64,000 bases of DNA from Paenibacillus abyssi (GCF_014640295.1 NZ_BMGR01000001.1:372001-436000), one strand, 5' to 3'. Positions 29,436 through 38,811 are shown, counted from the first letter of the stretch. Made by a program: numbers and translations. Notes: a model not told the origin generated them from the sequence alone.

Positions 29436-31334
29436 CTAGGAATACTTACCATATTTCTTATTGTAATGGCTTAGTGTAAGGAGCGGCCAGATATAACGAT
29501 AACTGTGATAATGGGAGTAAAAATGACCCGGCAGACCCGCTCCGGTAGGATAAATCGTCGTCCAATCGTCTTCGTAAAGCTGTGTAATTAACCTTTGAAC
29601 GCCTTTATCCAGTTCTGGAGTCGGCTTGTGATGAACGGCAATTAATGCATCCAGAGCCCATGCGGTTTGGGAGGGGGTGCTCGCGCCAAGCGGAACGTAT
29701 CGCATTAGCTGATCGCTTCGGCATGATTCACCCCAGCCGCCATCCGGGTTCTGAATGCTTAAGAGCCAGTGTGCGCCTTTTTGGATAGCAGTGTGCTGGC
29801 CGTCCACGCCTACAGCTTGCAATCCGGTTAGTGCTGCCCATGTGCCGTAAATATAGCAAATCCCCCAACGACCGTACCAGGAGCCGTCCTCCTCCTGATA
29901 ACGGGTCAGCCAATCCACCCCGCGTCGGATAAAAGTATGCTTTATGCCAAGTCCTGCCTCATTTCCAAGATACTCTAATGTTCGCCCGGTCAAATCTGCC
30001 GTAGATGGATCCGTGGCGGCTGCCTTGGCTCCGTCGATCGGAAGCCAGGTGAGCAGTTCCTTGTCCGTATTCCGCTCAAACGCCGGCCATCCGCCATCGT
30101 TATTTTGCATCGATAGAATCCAATTTAATCCGCGGTTCCAAGCATTCCTGTAGGCTGGTTCAAGGGCGATTCGCCGCTTGATGGCTCTTAGTGCTGCCGT
30201 CGTATCGTCTACATCCGGATTCATGGTATTCGATTGTGAAAACCCCCAGCCTCCAGGTACGGGATTGGGGTTATGGACACACCAATCTCCCAATTTTAGT
30301 TGCTGGTTAGCGAGTAAAAAGGCTGTGGATTTTTGGATAGCGGGATATTCTGGGTTAACTCCAGCCTCCTGGAGCGCGTGTGACAACAAAGCGGTATCCC
30401 AAATGGTAGATGGAGAGTTTTGTAGAAACAGATGCCCATTTCCGCTGCATAACATGGAAGATAAACCACGAACTGCCCGGGTAATAATCGGATGCCGTTT
30501 ATCGTAACCAAGAGCGAGCAGAGCGAAGATCATTAAGAACGTGCAGGTTGCGTAGCTGTAGAGCGTGCCATCGGACTCGATCCTATTAAGCATGTATTGC
30601 TCCGCCTTTTTCACGGCAAGCTCATGGAGCTGCCTTGGGAGACCAACGAGATGTTGTATCCCTGTTTTGATTTCGCCCAGTAAAGCACCGAAGCCGCGGT
30701 ATGCCCGGATAGAGAAATCAGGATCGGCATTTGCGCGGTTAACCATCAGATCGGACAAGTCAGGGGTAACGTCCGTTGTGATGGAGAATCTTTGGTCTGC
30801 CAAAAGCAGCACGGGGGCAAAATGTACTCTGGCAAATCCGGAAAAATCAAAAAAATTGATCGCGCTGGAAGAAGGCAGCAGTAAAAATTCAAGTGGAATC
30901 ATTAAAGAAGCCGGCCAGCGATATTGGCCTGTAGCAGCCAGTATAACTTTTGTTAATACACCTTGAATGTTTTGAAGTCCTCCTTTTGAACGGATGAAAT
31001 GTTTTGCTTTCCTCATCGGTGATTCCGTCACTTCGCTATATCCAGAAAACAGCAGCGCATAATAGGCTTCTACTGTGACCGATAGGTTTCCCTCATCATC
31101 ATCATACAATTTCCATGCTCCATTAGAATGCTGTTTGGCTAGGATCCGATCATGCAACTGTCGGATCAATGCTTCGTCATTGAACTGCAAGGTTCTTAGG
31201 ATGATAATCATGTAGGCATCTGTCGATAGCGTATTTTCAAAGCAGAAGCGCCATGCTCCGTCTTTTGATTGCCGGTTCAAAAGCTGCTCCGTAAGACGAT
31301 GGATTTCTCTGTTTACTGTGTCCTTGGTGTTCAT
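29436..31334 (-). CDS. sqhC: Terpenoid cyclase of the squalene-hopene cyclase family (SqhC type)
   Basis: 632 aa, the same length as B. subtilis SqhC, which cyclises tetraprenyl-beta-curcumene and squalene to sesquarterpenes/hopanoid-like lipids. The protonating DXDD motif is in NPDVDDTTA, and several QW motifs such as QNNDGGWPAF, QEEDGSWYGRWG and QNPDGGWGES are present. Membrane-associated by family. The 5' region (31335-31540) is AT-rich. No isoprenoid genes are nearby. Product identity (hopene versus sesquarterpene) is not settled by sequence alone. Confidence 0.93.
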   Translation of the reverse strand: MNTKDTVNREIHRLTEQLLNRQSKDGAWRFCFENTLSTDAYMIIILRTLQFNDEALIRQLHDRILAKQHSNGAWKLYDDDEGNLSVTVEAYYALLFSGYSEVTESPMRKAKHFIRSKGGLQNIQGVLTKVILAATGQYRWPASLMIPLEFLLLPSSSAINFFDFSGFARVHFAPVLLLADQRFSITTDVTPDLSDLMVNRANADPDFSIRAYRGFGALLGEIKTGIQHLVGLPRQLHELAVKKAEQYMLNRIESDGTLYSYATCTFLMIFALLALGYDKRHPIITRAVRGLSSMLCSGNGHLFLQNSPSTIWDTALLSHALQEAGVNPEYPAIQKSTAFLLANQQLKLGDWCVHNPNPVPGGWGFSQSNTMNPDVDDTTAALRAIKRRIALEPAYRNAWNRGLNWILSMQNNDGGWPAFERNTDKELLTWLPIDGAKAAATDPSTADLTGRTLEYLGNEAGLGIKHTFIRRGVDWLTRYQEEDGSWYGRWGICYIYGTWAALTGLQAVGVDGQHTAIQKGAHWLLSIQNPDGGWGESCRSDQLMRYVPLGASTPSQTAWALDALIAVHHKPTPELDKGVQRLITQLYEDDWTTIYPTGAGLPGHFYSHYHSYRYIWPLLTLSHYNKKYGKYS

Positions 31335-31584
31335 TGTTACCGACCCTCCTTATATAGGAATGAGTGTTCCCGTCCGCTCAATCCATGCATGATTCCAAAT
31401 ATATGAACAGATGAAGCGGGAATATACTCTCTAGCCCGTATTCACGGATGTATTGAGCCATTCATTGGTGTGGAAATCAGCTGGTAAAGTAAAAATGGGT
31501 TAGGCCGTGTACTTTATTAGATATTATTCAGTATAATAAAGAATGATCGTAACAACATTGAAAAGGGTCGATAGGTGGAGCTTA

Positions 31585-32655
31585 ATGAACAAAATAATGT
31601 TTACCGGTGGAGGTTCAGCCGGCCATGTCACTGTCAATCTGGCATTAATTCCTCATTTTGTGGAAGCGGGTTGGTCTGTAGACTATATTGGTTCGGAAAA
31701 TGGCATTGAAAAGCAATTAGTATCTTCACTCTCTAATGTGAATTATTTCGGAATTTCGACTGGAAAGCTGCGAAGGTATTTCGATTGGCAAAATGTGAAG
31801 GATCCCTTTAAAGTTGTCAAAGGGGTTTTTCAAGCCTATCGTCATATCAAAGTTCTGAAGCCTAACGTTCTGTTTTCCAAAGGCGGGTTTGTTTCCGTGC
31901 CTGTTGTGCTAGGGGCTTGGCTGAATAAGGTGCCTGTCATCATTCACGAATCCGATATTACGCCAGGCTTAGCCAATCGGATCTCGATTCCTTTTGCCGC
32001 CAAAATTTGCACAACCTTTCCGGAAACCGCAAAGCATTTGCAGACGGGTAAGACGGAGTATGTAGGTGCCGTTATTAGAGAGGAATTAAAGCATGGCAAT
32101 GCGGATAAGGGCAGAGCCTTCTGCCGATTCACGGAGAACAAACCGGTGCTGCTGATCATGGGCGGCAGCCTTGGATCGCGAAGGATCAATGAAACGGTGC
32201 GTAGAGCTTTAGATAAGCTCACAGAAACATTTCAAGTGGTGCATCTTTGCGGGAAAGGCCAACTGGATTCCTCGATCCAAAATGATAACTACAGACAATA
32301 CGAGTTCATCAACGAGCAGTTGCCAGACATACTGGAAATGTCTGACGTTATCATCTCGCGGGCAGGATCGAACTCCATCTTTGAGTTTTTATATCTGCGC
32401 AAACCAATGCTGCTGATTCCTCTCACAAAAGAACAGAGCAGAGGCGACCAAATACTAAACGCCCGTTCATTTGAAGCTTTGGGCTTTTGCGAAGTTCTTT
32501 ATGAAGAGAACCTTACTGAAGAAACCTTGCTGAACCAAGCTGCGCAGCTATATGAGCATCGCTTGACTTATGTACGCAAGATGACAGATTACGAGCAAAG
32601 GGATGCGTTAAACGCTGTCATTCAATTGATCGAACAGGCAGCTAAGGCGAATTAA
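31585..32655 (+). CDS. MurG-like UDP-GlcNAc transferase (paralogue)
   Basis: 356-aa GT28-family glycosyltransferase. The N-terminal loop reads GGGSAGH instead of the standard GGGTGGH, and [22 protein letters not shown] and [10 protein letters not shown] match MurG. The donor-site loop is altered ([12 protein letters not shown]). It lies outside any division/cell-wall cluster, so it is more likely a second MurG than the housekeeping one. AGGTGGAG precedes the ATG at 31585. TATAAT at 31532-31537 is a probable -10. Confidence 0.85.
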   Translation: MNKIMFTGGGSAGHVTVNLALIPHFVEAGWSVDYIGSENGIEKQLVSSLSNVNYFGISTGKLRRYFDWQNVKDPFKVVKGVFQAYRHIKVLKPNVLFSKGGFVSVPVVLGAWLNKVPVIIHESDITPGLANRISIPFAAKICTTFPETAKHLQTGKTEYVGAVIREELKHGNADKGRAFCRFTENKPVLLIMGGSLGSRRINETVRRALDKLTETFQVVHLCGKGQLDSSIQNDNYRQYEFINEQLPDILEMSDVIISRAGSNSIFEFLYLRKPMLLIPLTKEQSRGDQILNARSFEALGFCEVLYEENLTEETLLNQAAQLYEHRLTYVRKMTDYEQRDALNAVIQLIEQAAKAN

Positions 32656-32721
32656 GCTTTGGCGTATTCCACTCAAAACCGGCCTTGGGGACGGTAGCGA
32701 GTTCGATCCAAAATCGACGTA

Positions 32722-32757
32722 AAGAACCTCCAAGTCCTAAGCGGGATTGGAGGTTCT
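32722..32757. terminator. Hairpin between murG paralogue and ypdA
   Basis: AGAACCTCCAA pairs with TTGGAGGTTCT around a 13-nt loop. It can serve both convergent genes. Confidence 0.7.
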
Positions 32758-32782
32758 GTTCGTATATGGATACTTTATAAGC

Positions 32783-33769
32783 TTAATGAATTTTCGATTG
32801 CAAATGCTGGGCAATTTTACGGCCGTGGAAACGGCCGGTTTCGATAAAGATCTCGTTGGCTTCTCGCTTGGATGCGACAACGCCGGATAGGTAGATGCCC
32901 GGGACATTCGTTTCCATTGTTTCTTCGTTGAAGTACGGATAGCCCTCAGGTTCAATCGTTACGCCGATCCGCGTTAAAAATTCGCGATCCGGATGAAATC
33001 CGGTTAGCGCCAGCACAAAATCGTTGGAGATCATCTCTGTCCCGGAGTTGTGTTCGACCGTAACGGTACGAGGATCAATGCGAATGACGCGAGACTGAAA
33101 GCGTATCGCAATTCTGCCTTTTGCTACCAGGCTTTCAATGATCGGTCGTACCCATGGCTTAATGCTGGGGGAATACTCAGCTCCGCGATAGACGATCGTC
33201 ACTTTTGCACCGACCCGTTCTAATTCAAGGGCTGCATCGATTGCAGAGTTGCTGCCGCCGATGATCACTACTTCCATGCCCGTGTAAGGGTGCGCTTCAC
33301 GGAAGAAGTGGCTTACTTTGTCGCTGTCTTCTCCGGGAATGCCTAATAGATTGGGATGATCGAAATACCCTGTTGCGATGACGACATAGTTTGCCGAATA
33401 TTGAAGCTGTTCCCCGAATCGATCTTCACTAACAAGCTGGAATCCGTTATCAGATTTTATGATGTCGATAACTGTTTCATAGGGATTGATACGTACCTCT
33501 CTGCGCAGCGCGATGCTGCGGTAGTAATTTAACGCTTCAAGCCTGGACGGTTTATCATGAGCGGTCGTAAAGGGAACGCCGCCGATTTCAAGCAGCTCGG
33601 GCGTGCTGAAAAATTGCATATAAACAGGATATTGCGAGATCGAATGAACGACATTCCGTTTTTCAATCATCAGCGGATTGACGCCGATCGACTGAAGCTC
33701 AAGTGCTGACGACAAACCGCATGGGCCTGCTCCGATAATGATGATTTCCTCTTTAGACTGTTGACGCAT
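32783..33769 (-). CDS. ypdA: Bacilliredoxin reductase YpdA
   Basis: 328-aa FAD/NADPH flavoprotein reducing oxidised bacillithiol/bacilliredoxins. GAGPCGLSS near the N-terminus is the characteristic FAD motif with the YpdA Cys, GGSNSAIDAA binds NADPH, and there is no CxxC disulfide, as expected for this family. GAGGAGGAGC lies 8 bp before the ATG. It implies a bacillithiol-producing Firmicute. Confidence 0.92.
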   Translation of the reverse strand: MRQQSKEEIIIIGAGPCGLSSALELQSIGVNPLMIEKRNVVHSISQYPVYMQFFSTPELLEIGGVPFTTAHDKPSRLEALNYYRSIALRREVRINPYETVIDIIKSDNGFQLVSEDRFGEQLQYSANYVVIATGYFDHPNLLGIPGEDSDKVSHFFREAHPYTGMEVVIIGGSNSAIDAALELERVGAKVTIVYRGAEYSPSIKPWVRPIIESLVAKGRIAIRFQSRVIRIDPRTVTVEHNSGTEMISNDFVLALTGFHPDREFLTRIGVTIEPEGYPYFNEETMETNVPGIYLSGVVASKREANEIFIETGRFHGRKIAQHLQSKIH

Positions 33770-33943
33770 TTCTTGCTCCTCCTCTATGCAGCGGCCTGCT
33801 CAATAAACATATTGTACCTTGACCTGCGGCCTCAAGCAATTTTACTTCATGATTAGTGCAGGCGCTGGGTATGGCTTGGTATCGTTCTTTGTCGTAATAA
33901 GGTATAATAAGCTGGAACTGTTACCGATGAGGGGGAAGATGGA

Positions 33944-34474
33944 ATGCGCCGGCGCTTTGTCATAGAAGCGGTGATGGTGGCTACCTACGGACATTTGATG
34001 GTGCCAAGCCGTCCTGTCGAATATGTCATACCATATTCGACAATTACAGAGTTATACGATATGAAAGAAGGCGTCGAGCCGGTGATGGACGATCCCGGTG
34101 ACGATGCGCATGTGAAAACAAAAATAGCCGAGTTGATCGAATTTTTTGAGGAACCGCTCAACCGCAAGAAGATCGAGCGCGCACTGCAAATGCCTTGGCG
34201 TGAAAGCCCGCCGTTACTGCTCGGGGAACATATATCGTTTACAATTGTACATGCGGTCGATAATGCTCACTATGGGGAATTTTTCGATCCGATAGAGACC
34301 GAATTGATCGTGACAGCGAGCAAATTGCAAATTCCGCTGTTGTCGGATCAAATCGAGCTTCAAGATCGCATCATAGAAGCTGAAGTACCTGTGCAGGTCT
34401 ATGATATTGAGGATTTTGAGTTTGCGGTAGAAGAAGGGATTACATTGGCCGATTGGGAAGCTACAAGAGAGTAG
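33944..34474 (+). CDS. Hypothetical protein, 176 aa
   Basis: Not recognised with confidence. Soluble and acidic, beginning RRRFVIEAVMVATYGHLMVPSR, with a conserved-looking core (VEYVIPYSTITELYDM) and an acidic C-terminus. GAGGGGGA lies 7 bp before the ATG and a TATAAT (33903-33908) 35 bp upstream. Single-gene unit ending in a terminator that overlaps its stop codon. Confidence 0.8.
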   Translation: MRRRFVIEAVMVATYGHLMVPSRPVEYVIPYSTITELYDMKEGVEPVMDDPGDDAHVKTKIAELIEFFEEPLNRKKIERALQMPWRESPPLLLGEHISFTIVHAVDNAHYGEFFDPIETELIVTASKLQIPLLSDQIELQDRIIEAEVPVQVYDIEDFEFAVEEGITLADWEATRE

Positions 34475-34486
34475 CTTCTTTTTTTT
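34457..34486 (+). terminator. Rho-independent terminator overlapping the stop codon
   Basis: GAAGCTAC-AAGAGA-GTAGCTTC followed by eight T. Confidence 0.93.
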
Positions 34487-34501
34487 GGCTAATGTTGATT
34501 T

Positions 34502-34530
34502 TTGAAAAATACGAACATTAGTTCTATAAT
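34502..34530 (+). promoter_or_regulatory. SOS-type promoter without its gene
   Basis: TTGAAA (34502-34507), a 17-bp spacer and TATAAT (34525-34530), with a LexA half-palindrome pair GAACATTAGTTC (34513-34524) filling the spacer. The next coding sequence is an insertion-sequence remnant, so the original target gene may have been displaced. Confidence 0.65.
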
Positions 34531-34561
34531 AAAGGTAATCATTTGTTGGAGCTGATGCCCT

Positions 34562-35227
34562 TTGGATTTGAAAGAACTGATTGAACTTGCTAAGGGTTTA
34601 GACAATCGGGATAAGCAGCAGCTTATCCGCTTCTTGCAGTCAGAAACCAAAGTTGCAGCAGCCCCTACCCGAGTGATTGATGAAATTCAAGAGCAAAAGC
34701 ATAAAGACGGACTGGTTTGGCCGCATTGCCATAGCCGTGCCGTCGTGCGTTTCGGGAAGTACACCATTTCTACACGCGCGGGAGCGGTAAAACGCCAGCG
34801 TTACCGTTGCAAGTCTTGCCTTCACACGTTCAATGATCTTACGAATACTCCTCTTCAGCGGACGCGGCGACCTCACCTGTGGGTTAGCTTTATCGAACTG
34901 ATGATTGAAGGATTTTCGCTGCGTGAATGCGCCGAACTGATGTATGAAGAGGTTTCGTTTGTGACCCTGTTTTACTGGCGCCATAAGATTCTGGCTGCGC
35001 TTAAACAGGTTCCGACCGAATCATTCCAAGGAATAGTCGAAATGGACAAAACCTACTTCCTGGACTCGGAAAAGGGCAGACGGAACATTAGCGAGCGCAT
35101 GGTTCCGCTATATCGACAGCAAGGAGTATGAGAACACAACGACGAATAAGAAAAACATGTTGGTGTCTTCATGCCTGTTTACTGTGAAGGATACGAACGC
35201 GCGACTTCGACGGATGGCTTACTGTTG
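34562..35227 (+). mobile_element. IS1595-family transposase remnant
   Basis: A TTG-start frame of 189 aa (34562-35131) matches the N-terminal half of IS1595/ISXO2 transposases: helical start, zinc-ribbon (first Cys replaced by Trp in WPHCHS), RYRCKSCLHTFNDLTNTPL and the first catalytic region VEMDKTYFLDSEKG. The centre of the DDE domain is missing, and after a frame change only a short tail-like stretch (35114-35227, IDSKEYENTTTNKKNMLVS) remains. Inactive. It sits at the left edge of the cassette array and abuts the first array motif. Confidence 0.8.
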
Positions 35228-35229
35228 AA

Positions 35230-35246
35230 CTAACGGGCAGGATAAC
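35230..35246 (+). repeat. Cassette-array element R1 (right half only)
   Basis: CTAACGGGCAGGATAAC, the right-hand motif of the array repeat, 91 bp before the ankyrin gene. The left half and hairpin are absent, where the IS remnant ends. Confidence 0.75.
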
Positions 35247-35337
35247 GTGGAATGGTCTTGAATAAAGTAAGTAACAAAAATCGACCAACCTCTACAAGGT
35301 GACCATTATTTTATCGGTAATATAAGGAGTGAAGCGC

Positions 35338-36120
35338 ATGGACCCTCTTTTTGAAGCTATTAAAAATAATGATATTATAACATTCAAGCTTCTTTTATTA
35401 TCGACGAGAGGTGATCTTACGGCCATAGACGAAAGTGGCAAAACTCCATTAATTTCAGCAGTAGTTATGGGTAACAAGCAGTTTGCACAAATACTAATGA
35501 CCTTTGGAAGCGATATTAATAGATGCGATTTCTATGGTCGTTGCGCAATTCACTATGCTTGTCAGAATAATGATACTGAATTAGTTGAATTGTTAATTAC
35601 TAGCGGAGCAACGTGTGATATAGCTGACAAAAATGGTAATACACCAATTACATATGCCTTATCTCAGTCAAGTGAGGATTCTAAAATTGTTCAGATTTTA
35701 ATGAAAAAAAGTAGTGAGCGAATGGAACAGCTGCCACCATATATTTGGTGTCTTGTTGGCAACATTGTTGAAAAAAGATACTGCGGAGAAAAACGAGAAA
35801 TTCGGAGAGGTACAAAAAAATTCACACCAAATACCAAGGTTTATTGTTTTCCTCCGTTATGGGGTGACGGATATGAAGAAATTCAGGTAATCGGAAGGCT
35901 AAAAAACAGAAAAAACCTCGGGGTAATTATTACCTCATCAAAATACATAAGAAACTGGAGATTGCAAAAAGTGTTCCAGTCATTTGTCGTTAAGACTATG
36001 CAAGAACGTGGTGGTTGGGATGCGACCGAACAATCAAAAAAAATGATTGAAAACATGCTAGTTTGGTTGCCGAGTAGAACAGTTGTCGTGAGTTCTGACC
36101 CAGATGAATCATTGAACTAA
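35338..36120 (+). CDS. Ankyrin-repeat protein (array cassette)
   Basis: 260 aa. About three ankyrin repeats occupy residues 1-130 (SGKTPLISAVVMGNKQFAQIL, YGRCAIHYACQNNDTELVELL, NGNTPITYA). The remaining 130 residues form a basic domain of unknown type (WLPSRTVVV near the end). Ankyrin repeats mediate protein binding. AAGGAG lies 8 bp before the ATG. The stop codon TAA is part of the next array motif (aacTAAcgg). AT-richer than the core genes to its left. Confidence 0.85.
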   Translation: MDPLFEAIKNNDIITFKLLLLSTRGDLTAIDESGKTPLISAVVMGNKQFAQILMTFGSDINRCDFYGRCAIHYACQNNDTELVELLITSGATCDIADKNGNTPITYALSQSSEDSKIVQILMKKSSERMEQLPPYIWCLVGNIVEKRYCGEKREIRRGTKKFTPNTKVYCFPPLWGDGYEEIQVIGRLKNRKNLGVIITSSKYIRNWRLQKVFQSFVVKTMQERGGWDATEQSKKMIENMLVWLPSRTVVVSSDPDESLN

Positions 36121-36209
36121 CGGGATACGATAGCTCGCTCAATAAATGAACACGATGAGGCTGCCCCGAAACAATACGGCAACTTCGTTCCGCTAATGGG
36201 CAGTTTAAT
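36117..36209 (+). repeat. Cassette-array element R2
   Basis: Left motif CTAACGGGATACGATAG (36117-36133), imperfect hairpin GAGGCTGCC/GGCAACTTC (36152-36188), right motif CTAATGGGCAGTTTAA (36193-36208). The next start is 60 bp further on. Confidence 0.88.
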
Positions 36210-36268
36210 CTAGTACCGCTAACCATGAATAGTTCTTTATTGAAAATAATGCATATAGGGGTGTTACC

Positions 36269-36718
36269 ATGGATAAAGAAGTAATTATCAGAACAATACA
36301 CGAAAATGAATTACCCAAGTTATTAGAACTATATAAGCATTTGCACAAAGACGATCCAGAGCTTAATGTGGAGGATTTATGCTCTTTATGGCAACAAATT
36401 TACAATGATTCGAATATGCACTACATCGTAGCGGATAAAGATAACCAATTAGTGGCTTCTTGTGTTTTGGTCATTGTTCCGAATTTGACAAGACACGCCC
36501 GCCCTTATGGATTGATTGAAAACGTGGTTACCCATGTCGATTTTCGAAGAAAAGGTTACGGGTCAGTGGTCTTGAACAAAGCATTAGAGATTGCTTTTGA
36601 GCAAAATTGTTATAAGGTAATGCTGCTTACTGGTTCAAAAGAAGAAGGAACACTGTTATTCTATGAAAACGCTGGATTTAAGAAGGGGATTAAAACAGGC
36701 TTTATTGCTACCCCATAG
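36269..36718 (+). CDS. GNAT acetyltransferase (array cassette)
   Basis: 149-aa Gcn5-related N-acetyltransferase. The acetyl-CoA loop is in RRKGYGSVVL and the C-terminal LLFYENAGF is typical. AGGGGTG precedes the ATG. The substrate is unknown. Single gene between array elements R2 and R3. Confidence 0.9.
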   Translation: MDKEVIIRTIHENELPKLLELYKHLHKDDPELNVEDLCSLWQQIYNDSNMHYIVADKDNQLVASCVLVIVPNLTRHARPYGLIENVVTHVDFRRKGYGSVVLNKALEIAFEQNCYKVMLLTGSKEEGTLLFYENAGFKKGIKTGFIATP

Positions 36719-36732
36719 ACTTTTGTTTTTAA

Positions 36733-36821
36733 CTAACGGGACACGATAGTTAAATAAAGGAAATTAACGAGGCTACCGCGAATAGGTACGGAAGCCTCGT
36801 TAAGCTAAAGGGCAGTTTAAC
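36733..36821 (+). repeat. Cassette-array element R3
   Basis: Left motif CTAACGGGACACGATAG (36733-36749), an 11-bp perfect stem TTAACGAGGCT/AGCCTCGTTAA (36764-36803), right motif CTAAAGGGCAGTTTAA (36805-36820). Shares an almost identical central part with R4. Confidence 0.92.
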
Positions 36822-36897
36822 GCAACTTCCCAAGGGATGGGAAGGTATCTCATGCTGTTATGCCCTTGATTCGCAGCTCGGTTTATAGGGGGACTCC

Positions 36898-37323
36898 ATG
36901 AAAAAGGATTATGGCATCTTGGTGATTATAATGGCGACTTGTATAGCAATGACTATCGGTTGCTCGGATAAAGAAATTATAAAAGGTATAAACAGCTTAA
37001 GTGTAAGCGAAAAAATTGAGCCACTCTCAGGAAAGGAATCTGAGAAAAAGTTCAGTTATACCATAATTCTAAAAAATCAGTCTGCAACGGATTTTGAAAT
37101 AGAATGGATAGAACCTGTTTTTCAGAGCGATATCCCAAAATCCATGGTAAATAAAGATTTGAGGCAATTTGTATCCAACAAGTTTAACAAGGATGAAGAG
37201 CTAATAATTGAAAACTCTTTTCAATTTACAATGGAAAAAGGATGGAGCTATCAGGTTGGCGAGAATATTTCGGGCTTAAATATAAAATTGAAAAATGGAG
37301 AGCTAATTTACATCGACATTTAA
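36898..37323 (+). CDS. Small lipoprotein (array cassette)
   Basis: 141 aa. An N-terminal lipoprotein signal with lipobox TIGC (Cys at residue 22) is followed by a mature domain of about 120 residues with no recognised family. It is predicted to be anchored outside the membrane. TAGGGGG lies before the ATG. Single gene between elements R3 and R4. Confidence 0.78.
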   Translation: MKKDYGILVIIMATCIAMTIGCSDKEIIKGINSLSVSEKIEPLSGKESEKKFSYTIILKNQSATDFEIEWIEPVFQSDIPKSMVNKDLRQFVSNKFNKDEELIIENSFQFTMEKGWSYQVGENISGLNIKLKNGELIYIDI

Positions 37324-37333
37324 GTACATTACG

Positions 37334-37421
37334 CTAACGGGTAACGTTAGTTAAATAAAGGAAACCAACGAGGCTGCCGCGAATATGTTCGGCAGCCTCG
37401 TTAAGCTAAATGGCAAGGAGA
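37334..37421 (+). repeat. Cassette-array element R4
   Basis: Left motif CTAACGGGTAACGTTAG is itself a perfect 6-bp hairpin (37334-37350). A 13-bp perfect stem AACGAGGCTGCCG/CGGCAGCCTCGTT (37367-37402) follows, then a diverged right motif CTAAATGGCAAGGAGA. Confidence 0.92.
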
Positions 37422-37464
37422 GTTGAACAGTCATTTTCAATACTTTGTGTGAGGTAGATAAACA

Positions 37465-38049
37465 ATGAGTAAGAAAACCGACTTAGTTTTAGATATCGCT
37501 GGAGTTATAGCAACCAACTTTTCACCGATATTTTGGAAGGATTTATCTATAAAATTTAATGTCGCGTATGATGACCTTGTTAAGTTTAAAAAAGAACTCC
37601 GGATTGAGTTATGGACTGGGAAAATTAATGAACAAGATTTTTGGGCTAGACTGATCGAAAGGTTCCCTATGGTTGATGGAGGATATGCTGCAATTAAATT
37701 ATTATCAGTAATTGAGCCTTTACCTGCCTTTGAAGAAGTCCCATTATGGAGTGAGTATGCCAATATTCATTTATTAAGCAATCATCGTATCGAATGGGTG
37801 AAACATATAATAAGCCCCATTGAGGAATACATATCAAGTATTACTATTTCTAGCGAAGTAGGATTTTGTAAGCCCCAAGTCGATATATACTTAATAGTTA
37901 ATTCAAAATGTAAAAACAAAGATAATGTATTGTTAGTTGATGATCAAGAAAAAAATCTGATTGAAGCCCGAAATTTAGGTTGGAACACTTTACTTGCTGA
38001 CGGAAAAGGTGAATGGACAAAAAATATCAGAGAACTGTTATTGAGCTAA
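37465..38049 (+). CDS. HAD-like hydrolase (array cassette)
   Basis: 194 aa of the HAD superfamily. Motif I reads VLDIAGVIA, i.e. the second Asp of DxD is replaced by Ala-Gly spacing, so activity is uncertain. Motif II is LLSNHR, motif III Lys in GFCKPQ, motif IV VLLVDDQEKNL. TGAGGTAG lies before the ATG. The stop (agcTAAcgg) is embedded in element R5. Confidence 0.82.
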   Translation: MSKKTDLVLDIAGVIATNFSPIFWKDLSIKFNVAYDDLVKFKKELRIELWTGKINEQDFWARLIERFPMVDGGYAAIKLLSVIEPLPAFEEVPLWSEYANIHLLSNHRIEWVKHIISPIEEYISSITISSEVGFCKPQVDIYLIVNSKCKNKDNVLLVDDQEKNLIEARNLGWNTLLADGKGEWTKNIRELLLS

Positions 38050-38120
38050 CGGGGAACGATAGCACAACATGATGAACAGCAGCCGATCCGCGGCTGCTGT
38101 TCAACGAAAGGGCAGGATAG
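38046..38120 (+). repeat. Cassette-array element R5
   Basis: Left motif CTAACGGGGAACGATAG (38046-38062), a 13-bp perfect stem TGAACAGCAGCCG/CGGCTGCTGTTCA (38073-38103), right motif CGAAAGGGCAGGATAG (38105-38120). The stem sequence is unrelated to R3/R4, so structure is conserved rather than sequence. Confidence 0.92.
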
Positions 38121-38179
38121 CTTAAAGACAATTCGCGCTGAACCATACCATAATTAACGGCAAGAAGAGGAGGAAACTC

Positions 38180-38811
38180 GTGAAAGAATATTGGGATAAA
38201 AGATTTCTGAGTGAAGGACTAATCTGGGGGAAGAACCAAGTAAGACGGCGTTTCATGCGAAGGAATTATTTTTAAAGTTTGATATCAGATCAGTTTTAGT
38301 CCCAGGAGCAGGGTACGGAAGAAATACTAAATTGCTCTCTAATCATTTTGAAGTAGATGCGATCGAACTTTCTACTGAAGCAGTTTCTCTTGCACGTCAA
38401 TGGGATGAAAAAAGCTGTTTCATTGAAGGTTCAATATTTAATTCATCAGTAACTAAGAAGCAATACGATGCTGTGTATTGCTATGACCTACTACACTTAT
38501 TCACCAATTTAGATAGAGCCAAACTAATACTACGGTGTATTGAACAATTAGAACAGGCAGGTGTCTTTTACTTTACATGCTTTTCAGACGAGGATGCTTC
38601 TTTCGGTAAGGGAATGGAATTAGAGAAGAACACCTTTGAATATAAAAAAGGAAAGAGTGCACACTTCTTTAGCGATGACGATTTAAGAAAACATTTCAAG
38701 GAAACTCACATTGTTGAAACGGGGTTAGTAGAAGAAAACTTTGAATATTCGAATGGTGAAACGAGATCATATAAACTAAGGTACGTTTTTGGAAAGAGAG
38801 CTATGCCTTAA
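38180..38811 (+). pseudogene. SAM-dependent methyltransferase with frameshift (array cassette)
   Basis: The GTG start at 38180 has AGGAGG upstream and opens with KEYWDKRFLSEGLIWG. The frame breaks in the five-G run at 38226-38230, where one G is missing. The rest continues in the next frame (EEPSKTAFHAKELF) through the SAM motif LVPGAGYGRN to the stop at 38811. The whole would be about 210 aa. The break may be a real mutation, a phase-variable G tract, or a sequencing error. Confidence 0.8.

Noticed and set aside
36764-36803. Array stems as plain rho-independent terminators
   Set aside because: Most stems (R2-R5, R10) lack a following T-run and are flanked by conserved motifs. Only R6 has a T tract.
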